Assembly: GCF_910585425.1 (NCBI RefSeq)
Contig: NZ_CAJUCP010000012.1
Location: 1-64,000, forward strand
Length of the DNA: 64,000 bases
Reading direction: 5' to 3'
DNA from: an uncultured Acetatifactor sp.
GTDB lineage: Bacteria; Bacillota; Clostridia; Lachnospirales; Lachnospiraceae
The notes beneath the pieces are model-generated. The model did no database searches, was not told the DNA's origin, and worked only from the letters and a program-made list of their open reading frames with translations. This document shows positions 9,011-17,463 of the stretch, in pieces. The number at the start of each line of letters is the position of its first letter. Positions within the stretch are counted from its first letter, which is position 1. The position numbers and the translations under genes were made by a program.

Positions 9011-9214
9011 ATGGCGGATATGATCATCATTGCGGCTCTGGCGGCGGCCGTATTCTTTATTCTCCGCGGCCGGCTGAGGAGGCTGCGCAGCGGGCAGTGC
9101 GGGGGAGGCTGCGCCGGATGCGCTGGCGGGGGTTCGGGCTGTATGGGCTGCGGCGGCAGTTGCGGAAGCCGTGGAGGCAGCGCGGCCTGTGCACCGGAGG
9201 AGGGGGCTGAGTGA
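9011..9214 (+). CDS. FeoB-associated Cys-rich membrane protein
   Basis: A 67-residue protein with one N-terminal membrane segment (MADMIIIAALAAAVFFILRG), a short basic stretch, then a Gly/Cys-rich tail with repeated CxGC and CGGxC motifs. This matches the small family usually encoded right after feoB in Firmicutes, thought to help ferrous iron uptake. GGGAGGG precedes the ATG. Neither feoA nor feoB lies nearby, which is unusual, but the Fur-type operator supports an iron role. The Cys cluster could bind iron or another metal; that is inference. Confidence 0.8.
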   Translation: MADMIIIAALAAAVFFILRGRLRRLRSGQCGGGCAGCAGGGSGCMGCGGSCGSRGGSAACAPEEGAE

Positions 9215-9225
9215 GCCGGTTTTCA

Positions 9226-9253
9226 GGGGCGTATTTTTTTCACGCCCTTTTTT
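9226..9253 (+). terminator. Rho-independent terminator after the Cys-rich gene
   Basis: GGGCGT pairs with ACGCCC around a T-rich loop, followed by a run of six T. It starts 11 bases past the stop codon and makes the Cys-rich gene a monocistronic unit. Confidence 0.7.
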
Positions 9254-9329
9254 CATTTTTGTCTTTCCCTGAAAAGAGGAATATGCTATACTGAAAGGTG
9301 AGAGCGGAAAGCATGAACCGGGAGTGTGT

Positions 9330-10487
9330 ATGTCAGGACGAAATAGATTGAGAGATCATATTTCGAAAGATGAATTTTCGGTAACAGATGTACGGAAAGA
9401 TGACAAAACAAAGGACGGGGCAGAAGAGGCGGCAAAGAGGACAGCAAAAAAGACGGTAAAAAAAGAACCGAAGCATGGCGGAAAGAGCAATGCGGCGGTG
9501 CACAGGATGTGGACGGCGGTGTGGATGCTGCTGTGCGCCGTCCTCCTGATTCAGATATGGGGCCTGAACCAGAGGATAGAGGTTCTGAAGGAGAGGATGG
9601 ACAGACTGGCCCGGATCGCGGCGCAGCAGCAGGACAGGCTGGAAGAATTGACTGAAGGGCCGGGACAGGATGGGGCCCATGGCCCGAACGGCGCGCCGGG
9701 AGAGGACGGCCAGACAGATGCCGCCCAGGTCAGCGGCCAGGGGATTGCAGACAGTCAGGGATTTGACCAGAACGGTCAAAAGAACGGTTCCGGCGGCCAG
9801 GCATCCGCTTCCGGGGAGCCCGATGCGGCCCACAAGGTCTACCTGACCTTCGACGACGGCCCCAGCGCCAATACGGATGAGATTCTGGACATCTTGGACA
9901 GGTACGGCGTGAAGGCCACCTTTTTCGTAGTGGGGAGGGAGGGCAGCCAGGCGGAGGACGCCCTGCGGCGGATTGTGGAGGAAGGGCATACTCTGGGGAT
10001 GCATTCCTATACCCACGATTATGACCAGATATATGAATCTGTGGAGAGCTTCGCGGAGGATTTTGAGAAGGCCCGGGACTATCTCTACGAGGTCACCGGG
10101 GTGGAGAGCACGGTCTACAGATTCCCGGGAGGGAGCTCCAATGCCGTCAGCCACATCGACATGCGGGAGTTCGCGGAATACCTGGACAGCCAGGAGATTC
10201 GCTTCTTCGACTGGAACATCTCATCCGGGGACGGGGGGAGCTTCCTGGTTCCCGTGGAAATGCTGATAGAGAACTGCACCGCCACCATCAAAGACCACGG
10301 CACCTCCGTCGTGCTGATGCATGACGGGACGGCGAAGTCCACCACGCTGGAGGCGCTGCCGGAGATCATCGAGACGATCCAGGCTATGGAGGACACAGTG
10401 CTCCTGCCGATTACAGACGAGACTTCTGTAGTCCAGCATATACAGTGGAAGAGCGAAAGACAGGAAGCATCCGATTATAACAGGTAA
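9330..10487 (+). CDS. Polysaccharide deacetylase, membrane-anchored NodB-type
   Basis: Removes acetyl groups from N-acetyl sugars of peptidoglycan or another surface glycan. The 385 residues begin with a Lys/Arg-rich cytoplasmic part, a membrane segment (MWTAVWMLLCAVLLIQIW), a short coiled coil and a Gly/Gln-rich linker. The NodB domain follows (about residues 165-375) with TFDDGPS, the metal-binding pair in HSYTHDYD, RFPGGSS and VVLMHDGT. The ATG at 9330 has GGGAG five bases ahead; a GTG two codons earlier (9324) is possible. The catalytic motifs look complete, so an active enzyme outside the membrane is expected. Confidence 0.9.
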   Translation: MSGRNRLRDHISKDEFSVTDVRKDDKTKDGAEEAAKRTAKKTVKKEPKHGGKSNAAVHRMWTAVWMLLCAVLLIQIWGLNQRIEVLKERMDRLARIAAQQQDRLEELTEGPGQDGAHGPNGAPGEDGQTDAAQVSGQGIADSQGFDQNGQKNGSGGQASASGEPDAAHKVYLTFDDGPSANTDEILDILDRYGVKATFFVVGREGSQAEDALRRIVEEGHTLGMHSYTHDYDQIYESVESFAEDFEKARDYLYEVTGVESTVYRFPGGSSNAVSHIDMREFAEYLDSQEIRFFDWNISSGDGGSFLVPVEMLIENCTATIKDHGTSVVLMHDGTAKSTTLEALPEIIETIQAMEDTVLLPITDETSVVQHIQWKSERQEASDYNR

Positions 10488-10543
10488 CGACGGAAAATGG
10501 GGAGACAGGCATATGTCTGCCAGATAGAGCAACGGGAAAGGAT

Positions 10544-11248
10544 GTGGTGACAACGCAGAGGATACTATTGAAACTGAGCGGGGAAGCCCTTGCGGGCCGG
10601 AAGAAGACCGGATTTGACGAGGAGACGGTGAGAGGGGTGGCCCTGCAGGTAAAGGAGCTTGTGGACAGCGGCATACAGGTGGGCATCGTCATCGGCGGCG
10701 GCAATTTCTGGAGAGGCAGGACCAGCGAGAATATCGACCGCACCAAGGCGGATCAGATCGGGATGCTGGCCACGGTGATGAACTGCATTTACGTGTCGGA
10801 GATCTTCCGCTCCACGGGGATAGGGACCAACATCCTGACCCCCTTCGCATGCGGCTCCTTCACAGAGCTTTTTTCCAAGGACAGGGCAGTGGAATGCTTC
10901 TCGCAGGGGCGGGTGGTGTTCTTTGCGGGCGGCACGGGACATCCTTATTTTTCCACGGATACGGGCGTGGTGCTGCGGGCCATCGAGGTGGAGGCGGATG
11001 TGATTCTGCTGGCCAAGTCCATCGACGGGGTGTACGATGACGATCCCGAGGTGAATCCGGAGGCGAAGAAATACAGCGAGGTGACCATCGACGAGGTCAT
11101 CGCGAAGAATCTCCATGTGGTGGACATGACCGCGTCCATCCTGGCGCGGGACAACAAGGTGCCCATGTGGGTTTTCGGGCTGAATGAGGAGAACAGCATC
11201 GTGAATACCCTGAAAGGGAATTTCAACGGCACGAAAGTGTCGGTATAA
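10544..11248 (+). CDS. pyrH: UMP kinase
   Basis: Phosphorylates UMP to UDP with ATP; the bacterial enzyme is a hexamer of the amino-acid kinase fold. The 234 residues show ILLKLSGEAL at the start, VIGGGNFWRG, the UMP-binding stretch ADQIGMLATVMNC, FFAGGTGHPYFSTD and DGVYDDDP. GTG is the start, with GGAAAGGA upstream. First gene of the pyrH-frr-uppS-cdsA-dxr-rseP run. The usual upstream partners rpsB and tsf are not here; a polysaccharide deacetylase gene takes that place. Confidence 0.97.
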   Translation: MVTTQRILLKLSGEALAGRKKTGFDEETVRGVALQVKELVDSGIQVGIVIGGGNFWRGRTSENIDRTKADQIGMLATVMNCIYVSEIFRSTGIGTNILTPFACGSFTELFSKDRAVECFSQGRVVFFAGGTGHPYFSTDTGVVLRAIEVEADVILLAKSIDGVYDDDPEVNPEAKKYSEVTIDEVIAKNLHVVDMTASILARDNKVPMWVFGLNEENSIVNTLKGNFNGTKVSV

Positions 11249-11274
11249 AAGGCGAAGAAGGAGAGGACGAAAAT

Positions 11275-11826
11275 ATGGACAGCAGGCTACAGGCATACGA
11301 AGACAGGATGAAAAAGGCAATCGAGTTTCTGGAGGGGGACTACAACGGTATCCGCGCGGGCCGGGCGAATCCCCATATCCTGGACAAGCTGCGGGTGGAC
11401 TACTACGGCACGCCCACGCCCATCCAGCAGGTGGGCAATGTCACCGTGCCGGAAGCGCGGGTCATCCAGATAGCGCCCTGGGAGAAGTCTCTGATCAAAG
11501 CGATCGAGAAGGCCATCCTCACATCCGATATCGGCATCAACCCGTCCAATGACGGCAGCGTGATCCGCCTGGTATTCCCGGAGCTGACAGAGGAGCGCAG
11601 AAAGGACCTGGCGAAGGATGTCAGGAAGAAGGCGGAGGAGAGCAAGGTGGCCATCCGCAATATCCGCAGGGACGGCAACGATGCGCTGAAGAAGCTGGGC
11701 AAGGCCGACACCTCCGAGGACGAGGTGAAGCAGTTGGAGGATCAGCTCCAGAAGCTGACGGACAAGTATATCAAGGAAGTGGATGCCCTGATGGAGAAGA
11801 AGTCCAAGGAGATCATGACCGTTTAG
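11275..11826 (+). CDS. frr: Ribosome recycling factor
   Basis: Splits post-termination ribosomes together with EF-G. The 183-residue length is typical. Visible signatures are GRANPHILDKLRVDYYGT, NVTVPEARVIQIAPWEKS and the C-terminal helical IRNIRRDGNDALKKL. It lies 26 bases after pyrH with GAAGGAGAGG upstream, in the standard gene order. Confidence 0.97.
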   Translation: MDSRLQAYEDRMKKAIEFLEGDYNGIRAGRANPHILDKLRVDYYGTPTPIQQVGNVTVPEARVIQIAPWEKSLIKAIEKAILTSDIGINPSNDGSVIRLVFPELTEERRKDLAKDVRKKAEESKVAIRNIRRDGNDALKKLGKADTSEDEVKQLEDQLQKLTDKYIKEVDALMEKKSKEIMTV

Positions 11827-11980
11827 CGGGCGGCTTTCGGGAAAAGGAATATATGCGGGGGAGCGGAAGAGGACATCTGTTCCCCCTTGCTTTATTGCAG
11901 ATGCAAATCCGGATAGAAAATAACGGTTTGCCGGTTTCCGGCGGGCCTGCGGGCTGACGGACGGGCAGATAGGAGCGGAA

Positions 11981-12700
11981 ATGGGCGAAGAACTGAGAAT
12001 GCCGCGGCATGTGGCGATTATTTTGGACGGGAACGGCAGATGGGCCAGGGCCAAGGGGATGCCCCGCAACTACGGCCATGTCCAGGGGGCGAAGACCGTG
12101 GAGACCATCTGTGAGGAGGCCTACCGGATGGGAATCCAGTACCTGACCGTGTACGCTTTCTCCACGGAGAACTGGAACCGGCCCCGGGACGAGGTGGACG
12201 CGCTGATGAAGCTTCTGCGGGGCTATATGAAGACCTGTCTGAAGACCGCGGAGAAGAACCGCATGTGCGTCAGGGTGCTGGGGGAGAAGTCGCGGCTGGA
12301 CGCGGACATCCGGAGCAGGATCGCGGAGCTGGAGGAGGCCACGAAATCCAATGACGGCCTGCACTTCCAGATAGCCATCAACTACGGGGGCAGGGACGAG
12401 ATCGTCAGGGCCGCCAGGCGGATGGCGGAGGCGGTGGCCGAAGGGCGGCTGCGGCCGGAGGAGATTACCCAGGAGACGATGGGCGGCTATCTGGATACGG
12501 CGGGGATACCGGAGCCCGATCTCCTGATCCGCACCTGCAACGAGCAGCGGATCTCCAATTTCCTGCTGTGGCAGCTCGCCTATACGGAATTTTATTTCAC
12601 GCCGGTTCTGTGGCCGGATTTCACGAAAGAAGAATTGATAAAAGCCGTGGAGGCATATAATCATAGAGACAGGAAGTTCGGCGGGCTGAAAGAGAGATGA
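11981..12700 (+). CDS. uppS: Isoprenyl transferase (undecaprenyl diphosphate synthase)
   Basis: Cis-prenyltransferase that makes undecaprenyl diphosphate, the lipid carrier for cell-wall synthesis. The 239 residues contain IILDGNGRWA with the catalytic Asp, YGHVQGAKTV, FSTENWNRP and the C-terminal PDLLIRTCNEQRISNFLLWQLAYTE motif (the common form has SGE where this has CNE). TAGGAG precedes the ATG. The 154 bp gap after frr holds no gene that I can see. Confidence 0.95.
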   Translation: MGEELRMPRHVAIILDGNGRWARAKGMPRNYGHVQGAKTVETICEEAYRMGIQYLTVYAFSTENWNRPRDEVDALMKLLRGYMKTCLKTAEKNRMCVRVLGEKSRLDADIRSRIAELEEATKSNDGLHFQIAINYGGRDEIVRAARRMAEAVAEGRLRPEEITQETMGGYLDTAGIPEPDLLIRTCNEQRISNFLLWQLAYTEFYFTPVLWPDFTKEELIKAVEAYNHRDRKFGGLKER

Positions 12701-12764
12701 GAGGGGCCTCCAGGCTGCGAAGCCCGGGCAGCAGACAGCCGGACAGGGATAGGGGGATGAACGT

Positions 12765-13598
12765 ATGTTTGTGACCAGATTGGCGAGCGGAGTGGTGTTG
12801 CTGATCATCGCGATTGGCTCCATGAGCTATGGGGGATGGGCGCTTGCGGCGATTCTGTGCGGCGTCTCGCTGGTGGGCTTCCGGGAGCTGACGAAGGCGC
12901 TGGGGTGCGCCGGAGGCGGTAAGGGGAGCGGCGCCGCCGCGCCGGGTGGGCTGGAATGGGTCGGGATGGCGGGAATCCTGGCGTATTATCTGTTGCTGTA
13001 CCTCTCGGCGGGGGATACCTTTCTGCTGATGTGCATCGTGGGGACATTCCTGGCAGAGATGTTCGTCTATGTGCTGGCCTTTCCCCGATACAACGCGGGG
13101 CAGACCATGGCGGCGGTGTTCTCCTTCCTCTACGCGCCTGTGCTCCTGTCCTTCGTCTACCAGACCAGGATGGCGCCCCAGGGCATCTATATGGTGTGGA
13201 TGATCCTGATCAGCTCCTGGGGGTGCGACACCTGTGCCTACGCGGTGGGGAAGCTCATCGGCAGGAAGAAGATATTCCCCGTCCTGAGCCCCAAGAAGTC
13301 TCTGGAGGGCTGCATCGGCGGCGTGCTGGGGACGGCGCTGATCGGATGGCTGTACGGGTACTTCTTCGTGGAGAAGGCATTCCCGGACAGGCGCGTCGCC
13401 TGGGCGATTGCGGCGATCTGCGGCGCGGGGGCAGTGATGAGCATGGTGGGGGATCTGGCGGCCTCCGCGATCAAGCGCAACCATGACATCAAGGACTACG
13501 GCAAGCTGATACCGGGACATGGCGGGATCATGGACAGGTTCGACAGCATGATCGTGACCGCGCCAATGACCTACTTTTTGACGATACTGCTGCTATAG
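12765..13598 (+). CDS. cdsA: Phosphatidate cytidylyltransferase
   Basis: Makes CDP-diacylglycerol from phosphatidate and CTP, the branch point of phospholipid synthesis. The 277-residue protein is hydrophobic with several membrane segments. Near the C-terminus is the family signature region SMVGDLAASAIKRNHDIKDYGKLIPGHGGIMDRFDS, given here only to locate it. The order uppS-cdsA-dxr-rseP is the classical one. The 269 bp after it before dxr contains only unconvincing short frames. Confidence 0.96.
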   Translation: MFVTRLASGVVLLIIAIGSMSYGGWALAAILCGVSLVGFRELTKALGCAGGGKGSGAAAPGGLEWVGMAGILAYYLLLYLSAGDTFLLMCIVGTFLAEMFVYVLAFPRYNAGQTMAAVFSFLYAPVLLSFVYQTRMAPQGIYMVWMILISSWGCDTCAYAVGKLIGRKKIFPVLSPKKSLEGCIGGVLGTALIGWLYGYFFVEKAFPDRRVAWAIAAICGAGAVMSMVGDLAASAIKRNHDIKDYGKLIPGHGGIMDRFDSMIVTAPMTYFLTILLL

Positions 13599-13867
13599 GG
13601 CTGAGGTGCGGGCGGGGATTCCGGATTTTGGCCCGGCTGAGCCAGCCAAATGGCAGCGGGACAGAGCCTGCGCGCTTTACGCCGGGGAAGGCGCAGGGGG
13701 CATCGCGTGCGCAAGGGAGAGATATGGCGGCAGGGGATGGATGCCATGGCCAGGCTCCGGGGCAGGGTGCGGCCTGTGGCGGCATGACCTATAAGCCCGG
13801 TGACAGAGTGTGTGGTAAAACGAATCAAAAATAACGATATTGCGACAGAATTTCAGAAAGGCACAGG

Positions 13868-15064
13868 ATGACGATGAAAAAGATAGCAATACTGGGTTCT
13901 ACCGGCTCTATCGGCACCCAGACGCTGGAGATCGTGCGCCGGAACCGGGGGCTGCAGGTGGTGGCGCTGGCGGCGGGCAGCAGCGTGGAGAAGATGGAGG
14001 CCCAGATCAGGGAGTTCCGCCCGATGAAGGCGTGCATGTGGTCGGAGGAAGCGGCAGCGGACCTGCGGGCCCGGGTGGCGGATCTGGACGTGGAAGTCCT
14101 GGCTGGCATGGAGGGGCTTCTGGAAATTGCGGTTTTGCCGGAAAGCCAGGTATTGGTTACGGCCATTGTGGGGATGATTGGTATCAGGCCCACCATCGCG
14201 GCCATCCAGGCGGGAAAGGACATCGCCCTGGCCAACAAGGAGACTCTGGTCACAGCCGGGCATATCATCATGCCCCTGGCCCAGCGGTGCGGCGTGGCCA
14301 TCCTGCCTGTGGACAGCGAGCACAGCGCCATCTTCCAGTCCCTGAACGGAGAGGTGGCGGACAGGAGCGGGCAGCGGGCCGGACTGTATGAAAAGGCGGG
14401 CATCGAGAAGATACTGCTGACCGCCTCCGGAGGCCCTTTCCGGGGGAGGACAAGGGAGCAGCTGCGGGATATGCGGGCGGCGGATGCCCTGAAGCACCCC
14501 AACTGGTCCATGGGGCCCAAGGTCACCATCGACTCCTCCACCCTGGTGAACAAGGGGCTGGAGGTCATGGAGGCGAAATGGCTCTTCGGCGTGGAGCTGG
14601 ACCGGATTCAGGTGGTGATCCATCCCCAGAGCATCATCCACTCGGCGGTACAGTATGTGGACGGCGCGATCATCGCCCAGATGGGGGCGCCGGACATGAA
14701 GCTGCCCATCCAGTATGCCCTTTTCTATCCGGAGAGGCGGCCCATGGAGGGCCAGCGGGTAGACCTGTTCGGGCTGGGGCAGCTCACCTTTGAAAAGCCG
14801 GACACGGACACCTTCCCGGGCCTCGCCCTGGCCTATCGGGCGGCGGAGGCGGGGGGCAGCATGCCCACGGTGTACAACGCGGCCAACGAGAAGGCGGTGG
14901 AGCTGTTCCTGAAGGGGGAACTGTCTTACCTGGGGATAGCGGAGCTGATAGAGGAGGCCATGGGGAGGCATAAGGTGATCCCGGATCCCACCGTGGAGGA
15001 AATCCTGGAGACAGAGCAGGAGACATACGCCTGCGTCATGGAAGGGAAACGGAAGCCGGGCTGA
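13868..15064 (+). CDS. dxr: 1-deoxy-D-xylulose 5-phosphate reductoisomerase
   Basis: Second step of the MEP isoprenoid pathway, making 2-C-methyl-erythritol 4-phosphate with NADPH. The 398 residues start with the Rossmann motif ILGSTGSIGTQTLE; LANKETLV, PVDSEHSAIFQ, TASGGPFRG and HPNWSMGPKVTIDSSTLVNK are all recognisable. Length is normal. ATGs at 13868 and 13874 are both possible; I take the first. It supplies precursors upstream of uppS in the same operon. Confidence 0.97.
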   Translation: MTMKKIAILGSTGSIGTQTLEIVRRNRGLQVVALAAGSSVEKMEAQIREFRPMKACMWSEEAAADLRARVADLDVEVLAGMEGLLEIAVLPESQVLVTAIVGMIGIRPTIAAIQAGKDIALANKETLVTAGHIIMPLAQRCGVAILPVDSEHSAIFQSLNGEVADRSGQRAGLYEKAGIEKILLTASGGPFRGRTREQLRDMRAADALKHPNWSMGPKVTIDSSTLVNKGLEVMEAKWLFGVELDRIQVVIHPQSIIHSAVQYVDGAIIAQMGAPDMKLPIQYALFYPERRPMEGQRVDLFGLGQLTFEKPDTDTFPGLALAYRAAEAGGSMPTVYNAANEKAVELFLKGELSYLGIAELIEEAMGRHKVIPDPTVEEILETEQETYACVMEGKRKPG

Positions 15065-15113
15065 GGGCGGCCCGGGACAAAAAGAGGTATGGTTAGGAAG
15101 GATTGACAGATAA

Positions 15114-16181
15114 ATGATGACTTTGATATTGTTCATTGTGATATTCGGGGTGGTGGTGATCGCCCATGAATTCGGGCATTTCCTGTTGGCCAAGGCAAAC
15201 GGCATCCATGTGGTGGAGTTCGCGGTAGGCATGGGGCCCACCCTTGCAGCCTTTCACAAGAAAGGGACGAAATATTCGCTGAAGCTGTTCCCCATCGGCG
15301 GCGCGTGCATGTTCGAGGGGGAGGACGGGCTGATGACGAAGGAGGGGGAGGACAGCGAAGGGTCTTTCCTGAACGCCAGCGTCTGGGGCAGGATCTCCAC
15401 GATCGTGGCAGGGCCGTTCTTCAACTTCATCCTGGCGTTCATCATCGCCTTCATCATGGTGAACATGAAGGACATCATCGCCATACGCGACCCCATCGCC
15501 ACCCAGGTGGCGGAGGGAGGCGGCGCGGAGGCGGCAGGCCTTCAGGATGGCGACCGCATCATCTCCATCGATGGGGAGAAGCTCTACCTGTACCAGGAGA
15601 TTTCCCTCTATATGCAGGCGTCCTATTCGGGCGGCGATGTGGAGGTGGTCTATGAGCGGGACGGCCAGCGGCACACGGCCATGGTGACGCCCCAGTACGA
15701 TGAAGCGTCAGGAATCTATCTGCTGGGCGTCATGAATGCGGACTTCCGGGAGCTGAAGGGGATAGAGACGATTAAGTACGCCTGGTATGAGATGCGGTAT
15801 TCCGTGAAGGCCACCTACAAGAGCCTGGGGATGATATTCCGGGGCCGGGTGAGCCGCCAGGACGTGGCGGGGCCCGTGGGCATCGCGGTGAACGTGGTGG
15901 GCAAGACCTACGATACGGCCAAGGAGTACGGCTGGCAGAGCGTGCTCCTGAGCATGCTGAACATCACGCTGATGCTGTCGGTGAACCTGGGGATCCTGAA
16001 TCTCCTGCCCATACCTGCGCTGGACGGCGGAAGGCTGGTGTTCCTGCTGGTGGAGGTCATCCGGGGGAAGCCTGTCCCGCCGGAGAAGGAGGGCATGGTC
16101 CATTTCGTGGGGCTGATGTTCTTCATGGTGCTGATGGTGTTCATCTTCTTCAACGACCTGTCGAATATCTTTATGAAATGA
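15114..16181 (+). CDS. rseP: Site-2 protease, RseP-type intramembrane metalloprotease
   Basis: Cleaves membrane-spanning anti-sigma factors or signal-peptide remnants inside the membrane. The 355 residues have the zinc motif HEFGHFLLAK in the first membrane segment, a PDZ domain at about residues 130-210, and the second active-site motif NLLPIPALDGGRLVF near the C-terminus. It closes the pyrH-to-rseP run. In sporulating Firmicutes relatives this family serves stress or pheromone pathways; the substrate here is unknown. Confidence 0.94.
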   Translation: MMTLILFIVIFGVVVIAHEFGHFLLAKANGIHVVEFAVGMGPTLAAFHKKGTKYSLKLFPIGGACMFEGEDGLMTKEGEDSEGSFLNASVWGRISTIVAGPFFNFILAFIIAFIMVNMKDIIAIRDPIATQVAEGGGAEAAGLQDGDRIISIDGEKLYLYQEISLYMQASYSGGDVEVVYERDGQRHTAMVTPQYDEASGIYLLGVMNADFRELKGIETIKYAWYEMRYSVKATYKSLGMIFRGRVSRQDVAGPVGIAVNVVGKTYDTAKEYGWQSVLLSMLNITLMLSVNLGILNLLPIPALDGGRLVFLLVEVIRGKPVPPEKEGMVHFVGLMFFMVLMVFIFFNDLSNIFMK

Positions 16182-16515
16182 CAGGGCATTCCTGAATTTC
16201 GCGGATTCTTTCGGAATGAACGCTTTTCTTCATTAATAAAACGGCACAGGCCAGGAAAGGGTATCGGCGTCGGGAGATGCGGGCCTTTTCCGGCCGGGCT
16301 GGAATCTTTTATGACATGTATGGCTGTTTCTGACCCATTATCGGGTGTTCTTTTCAAGTAAATGAATTAAGTGAATTGAGTAAATTGAATCAAGTAAATT
16401 GAATTATGTGAATTGAATTAAGTGAATTAAGTCGATTGCGTGGATTGAGCGAACCGCACAAATTGAGCGGATCGCTGTCAGGAAAATGCGGGCTGGCGGA
16501 AAGGGGGCTTGCAGG
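16182..16515. other. Intergenic stretch with AT-rich degenerate repeat
   Basis: A 334-base interval with no convincing gene between rseP and the Ser/Thr kinase. Its second half is occupied by the 9/14-base repeat described separately. I see no clear promoter consensus or terminator in it. Confidence 0.6.
16354..16449. repeat. Degenerate tandem repeat, 9- and 14-base units
   Basis: About eight head-to-tail units built on GTGAATTGA, alternating between 9-base forms (GTGAATTGA, GTGAATTAA, GTCGATTGC, GTGGATTGA) and 14-base forms with an extra ATTRA-type block (GTAAATTGAATCAA, GTGAATTGAATTAA). It lies just upstream of the Ser/Thr kinase gene and is far more AT-rich than its surroundings. It looks like a slippage-prone microsatellite; any regulatory effect is a guess. 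Confidence 0.75.
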
Positions 16516-17463
16516 ATGGACTATGAGAGACTGCAGCGCGGCGGCAGAGAACGGTATCTGGACAGGGCGGTGCTGGCCGGCCGGGGGTACGTCCGCCATG
16601 GGTTGCTGGGGCAGGGGACGTATTCGGACGTATACTGCATAGAGGATGGGGCGGACGGCAGAAGGTACGTCTGCAAAGTCAGTTGGAGGGCGGAGATGCT
16701 GGAGCGGGAGGCACAGGTGCTGAAGGAAGTGCGGCATCCGCTGTATCCGAAATTCGCTGCATTCTGGAGGGCGGCGGGCCTGGGGATACTGCTGCGGGAG
16801 TATGTGTCCGGCCGCAGCCTGGAGGAGATGCTGGGCAGGAGGCATTTCTCGGCGGCACAGACGATCCGGGCAGGGCTGGAGCTGGCGGCAGGGCTTATGT
16901 ACCTCCATGGGCTGGGGGAGGGGCTTCTGTTCAGGGACGTGAAGCCGGGCAATATAATCGTGGGGCAGGACGGCGGGCTGAAGCTGATCGACCTGGGATG
17001 CGTATGCCCACTGGGGGCGGAGGTGGCCTCCCGGGCCGGTTCCCCGGGCTTCGCCGCCCCGGAACAGCTCCGGGACGGGGGCGTTCTGTCCGCGTCCTGC
17101 GATGTGTATGGACTGGGGAAGACTCTGGAGGCCATGCTGGGGGATGGCCGGGCCAGGGGAGGCGGAGCCGGAAGGCCAGGCAGCGGTAGGCTGCGGGAGA
17201 GTCTGCTTCGGGCCGGGAAAAGCGGGCCGGGCACAGGCCGGGCCGGGAGAGGATGGGGGATACGGAGAGGGCCGTGGCCGGACAGAGGGGCGTGCCGGAT
17301 TGGAGAGCGGGAACGGGAAAGGAAGCTGCGGCGCATCCTGGCGGCCTGTACGGAGGAGGAGCCGGGGGAGCGCATGGGGGATATGGGAGCGCTTATGGAA
17401 GAGCTGCTGAAGCTTTCCGTGTGGGCATGTCCGGGGAGGCTCAAATCGCCCTCATCACGATAA
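16516..17463 (+). CDS. Ser/Thr protein kinase-like protein
   Basis: A 315-residue eukaryotic-type kinase domain with no obvious membrane segment or PASTA repeats. Visible are the glycine loop LLGQGTYSDVY, the likely ATP lysine in YVCKVSW, a Glu-bearing helix after it, the catalytic loop FRDVKPGNII and the metal loop LIDLGCV (DLG for DFG), then GFAAPEQL. The catalytic-loop His of HRD is Phe, which many active kinases tolerate. Residues about 210-275 are an Arg/Gly-rich insert of low complexity. The frame opens at 16486 but MDYERLQ at 16516 is the natural start. Its 3' end overlaps the convergent MgtC-like gene by 23 bases. The substrate is unknown. Confidence 0.85.
   Translation: MDYERLQRGGRERYLDRAVLAGRGYVRHGLLGQGTYSDVYCIEDGADGRRYVCKVSWRAEMLEREAQVLKEVRHPLYPKFAAFWRAAGLGILLREYVSGRSLEEMLGRRHFSAAQTIRAGLELAAGLMYLHGLGEGLLFRDVKPGNIIVGQDGGLKLIDLGCVCPLGAEVASRAGSPGFAAPEQLRDGGVLSASCDVYGLGKTLEAMLGDGRARGGGAGRPGSGRLRESLLRAGKSGPGTGRAGRGWGIRRGPWPDRGACRIGERERERKLRRILAACTEEEPGERMGDMGALMEELLKLSVWACPGRLKSPSSR

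Noticed and set aside
13599..13867. Short frames between cdsA and dxr
   Set aside because: The 60-85-codon frames on both strands are Gly/Arg/Ala-rich with no start signals or motifs; treated as intergenic.
13853..15241. 462-codon open frame on the minus strand
   Set aside because: Antisense to dxr and the start of rseP; composition typical of a shadow frame.
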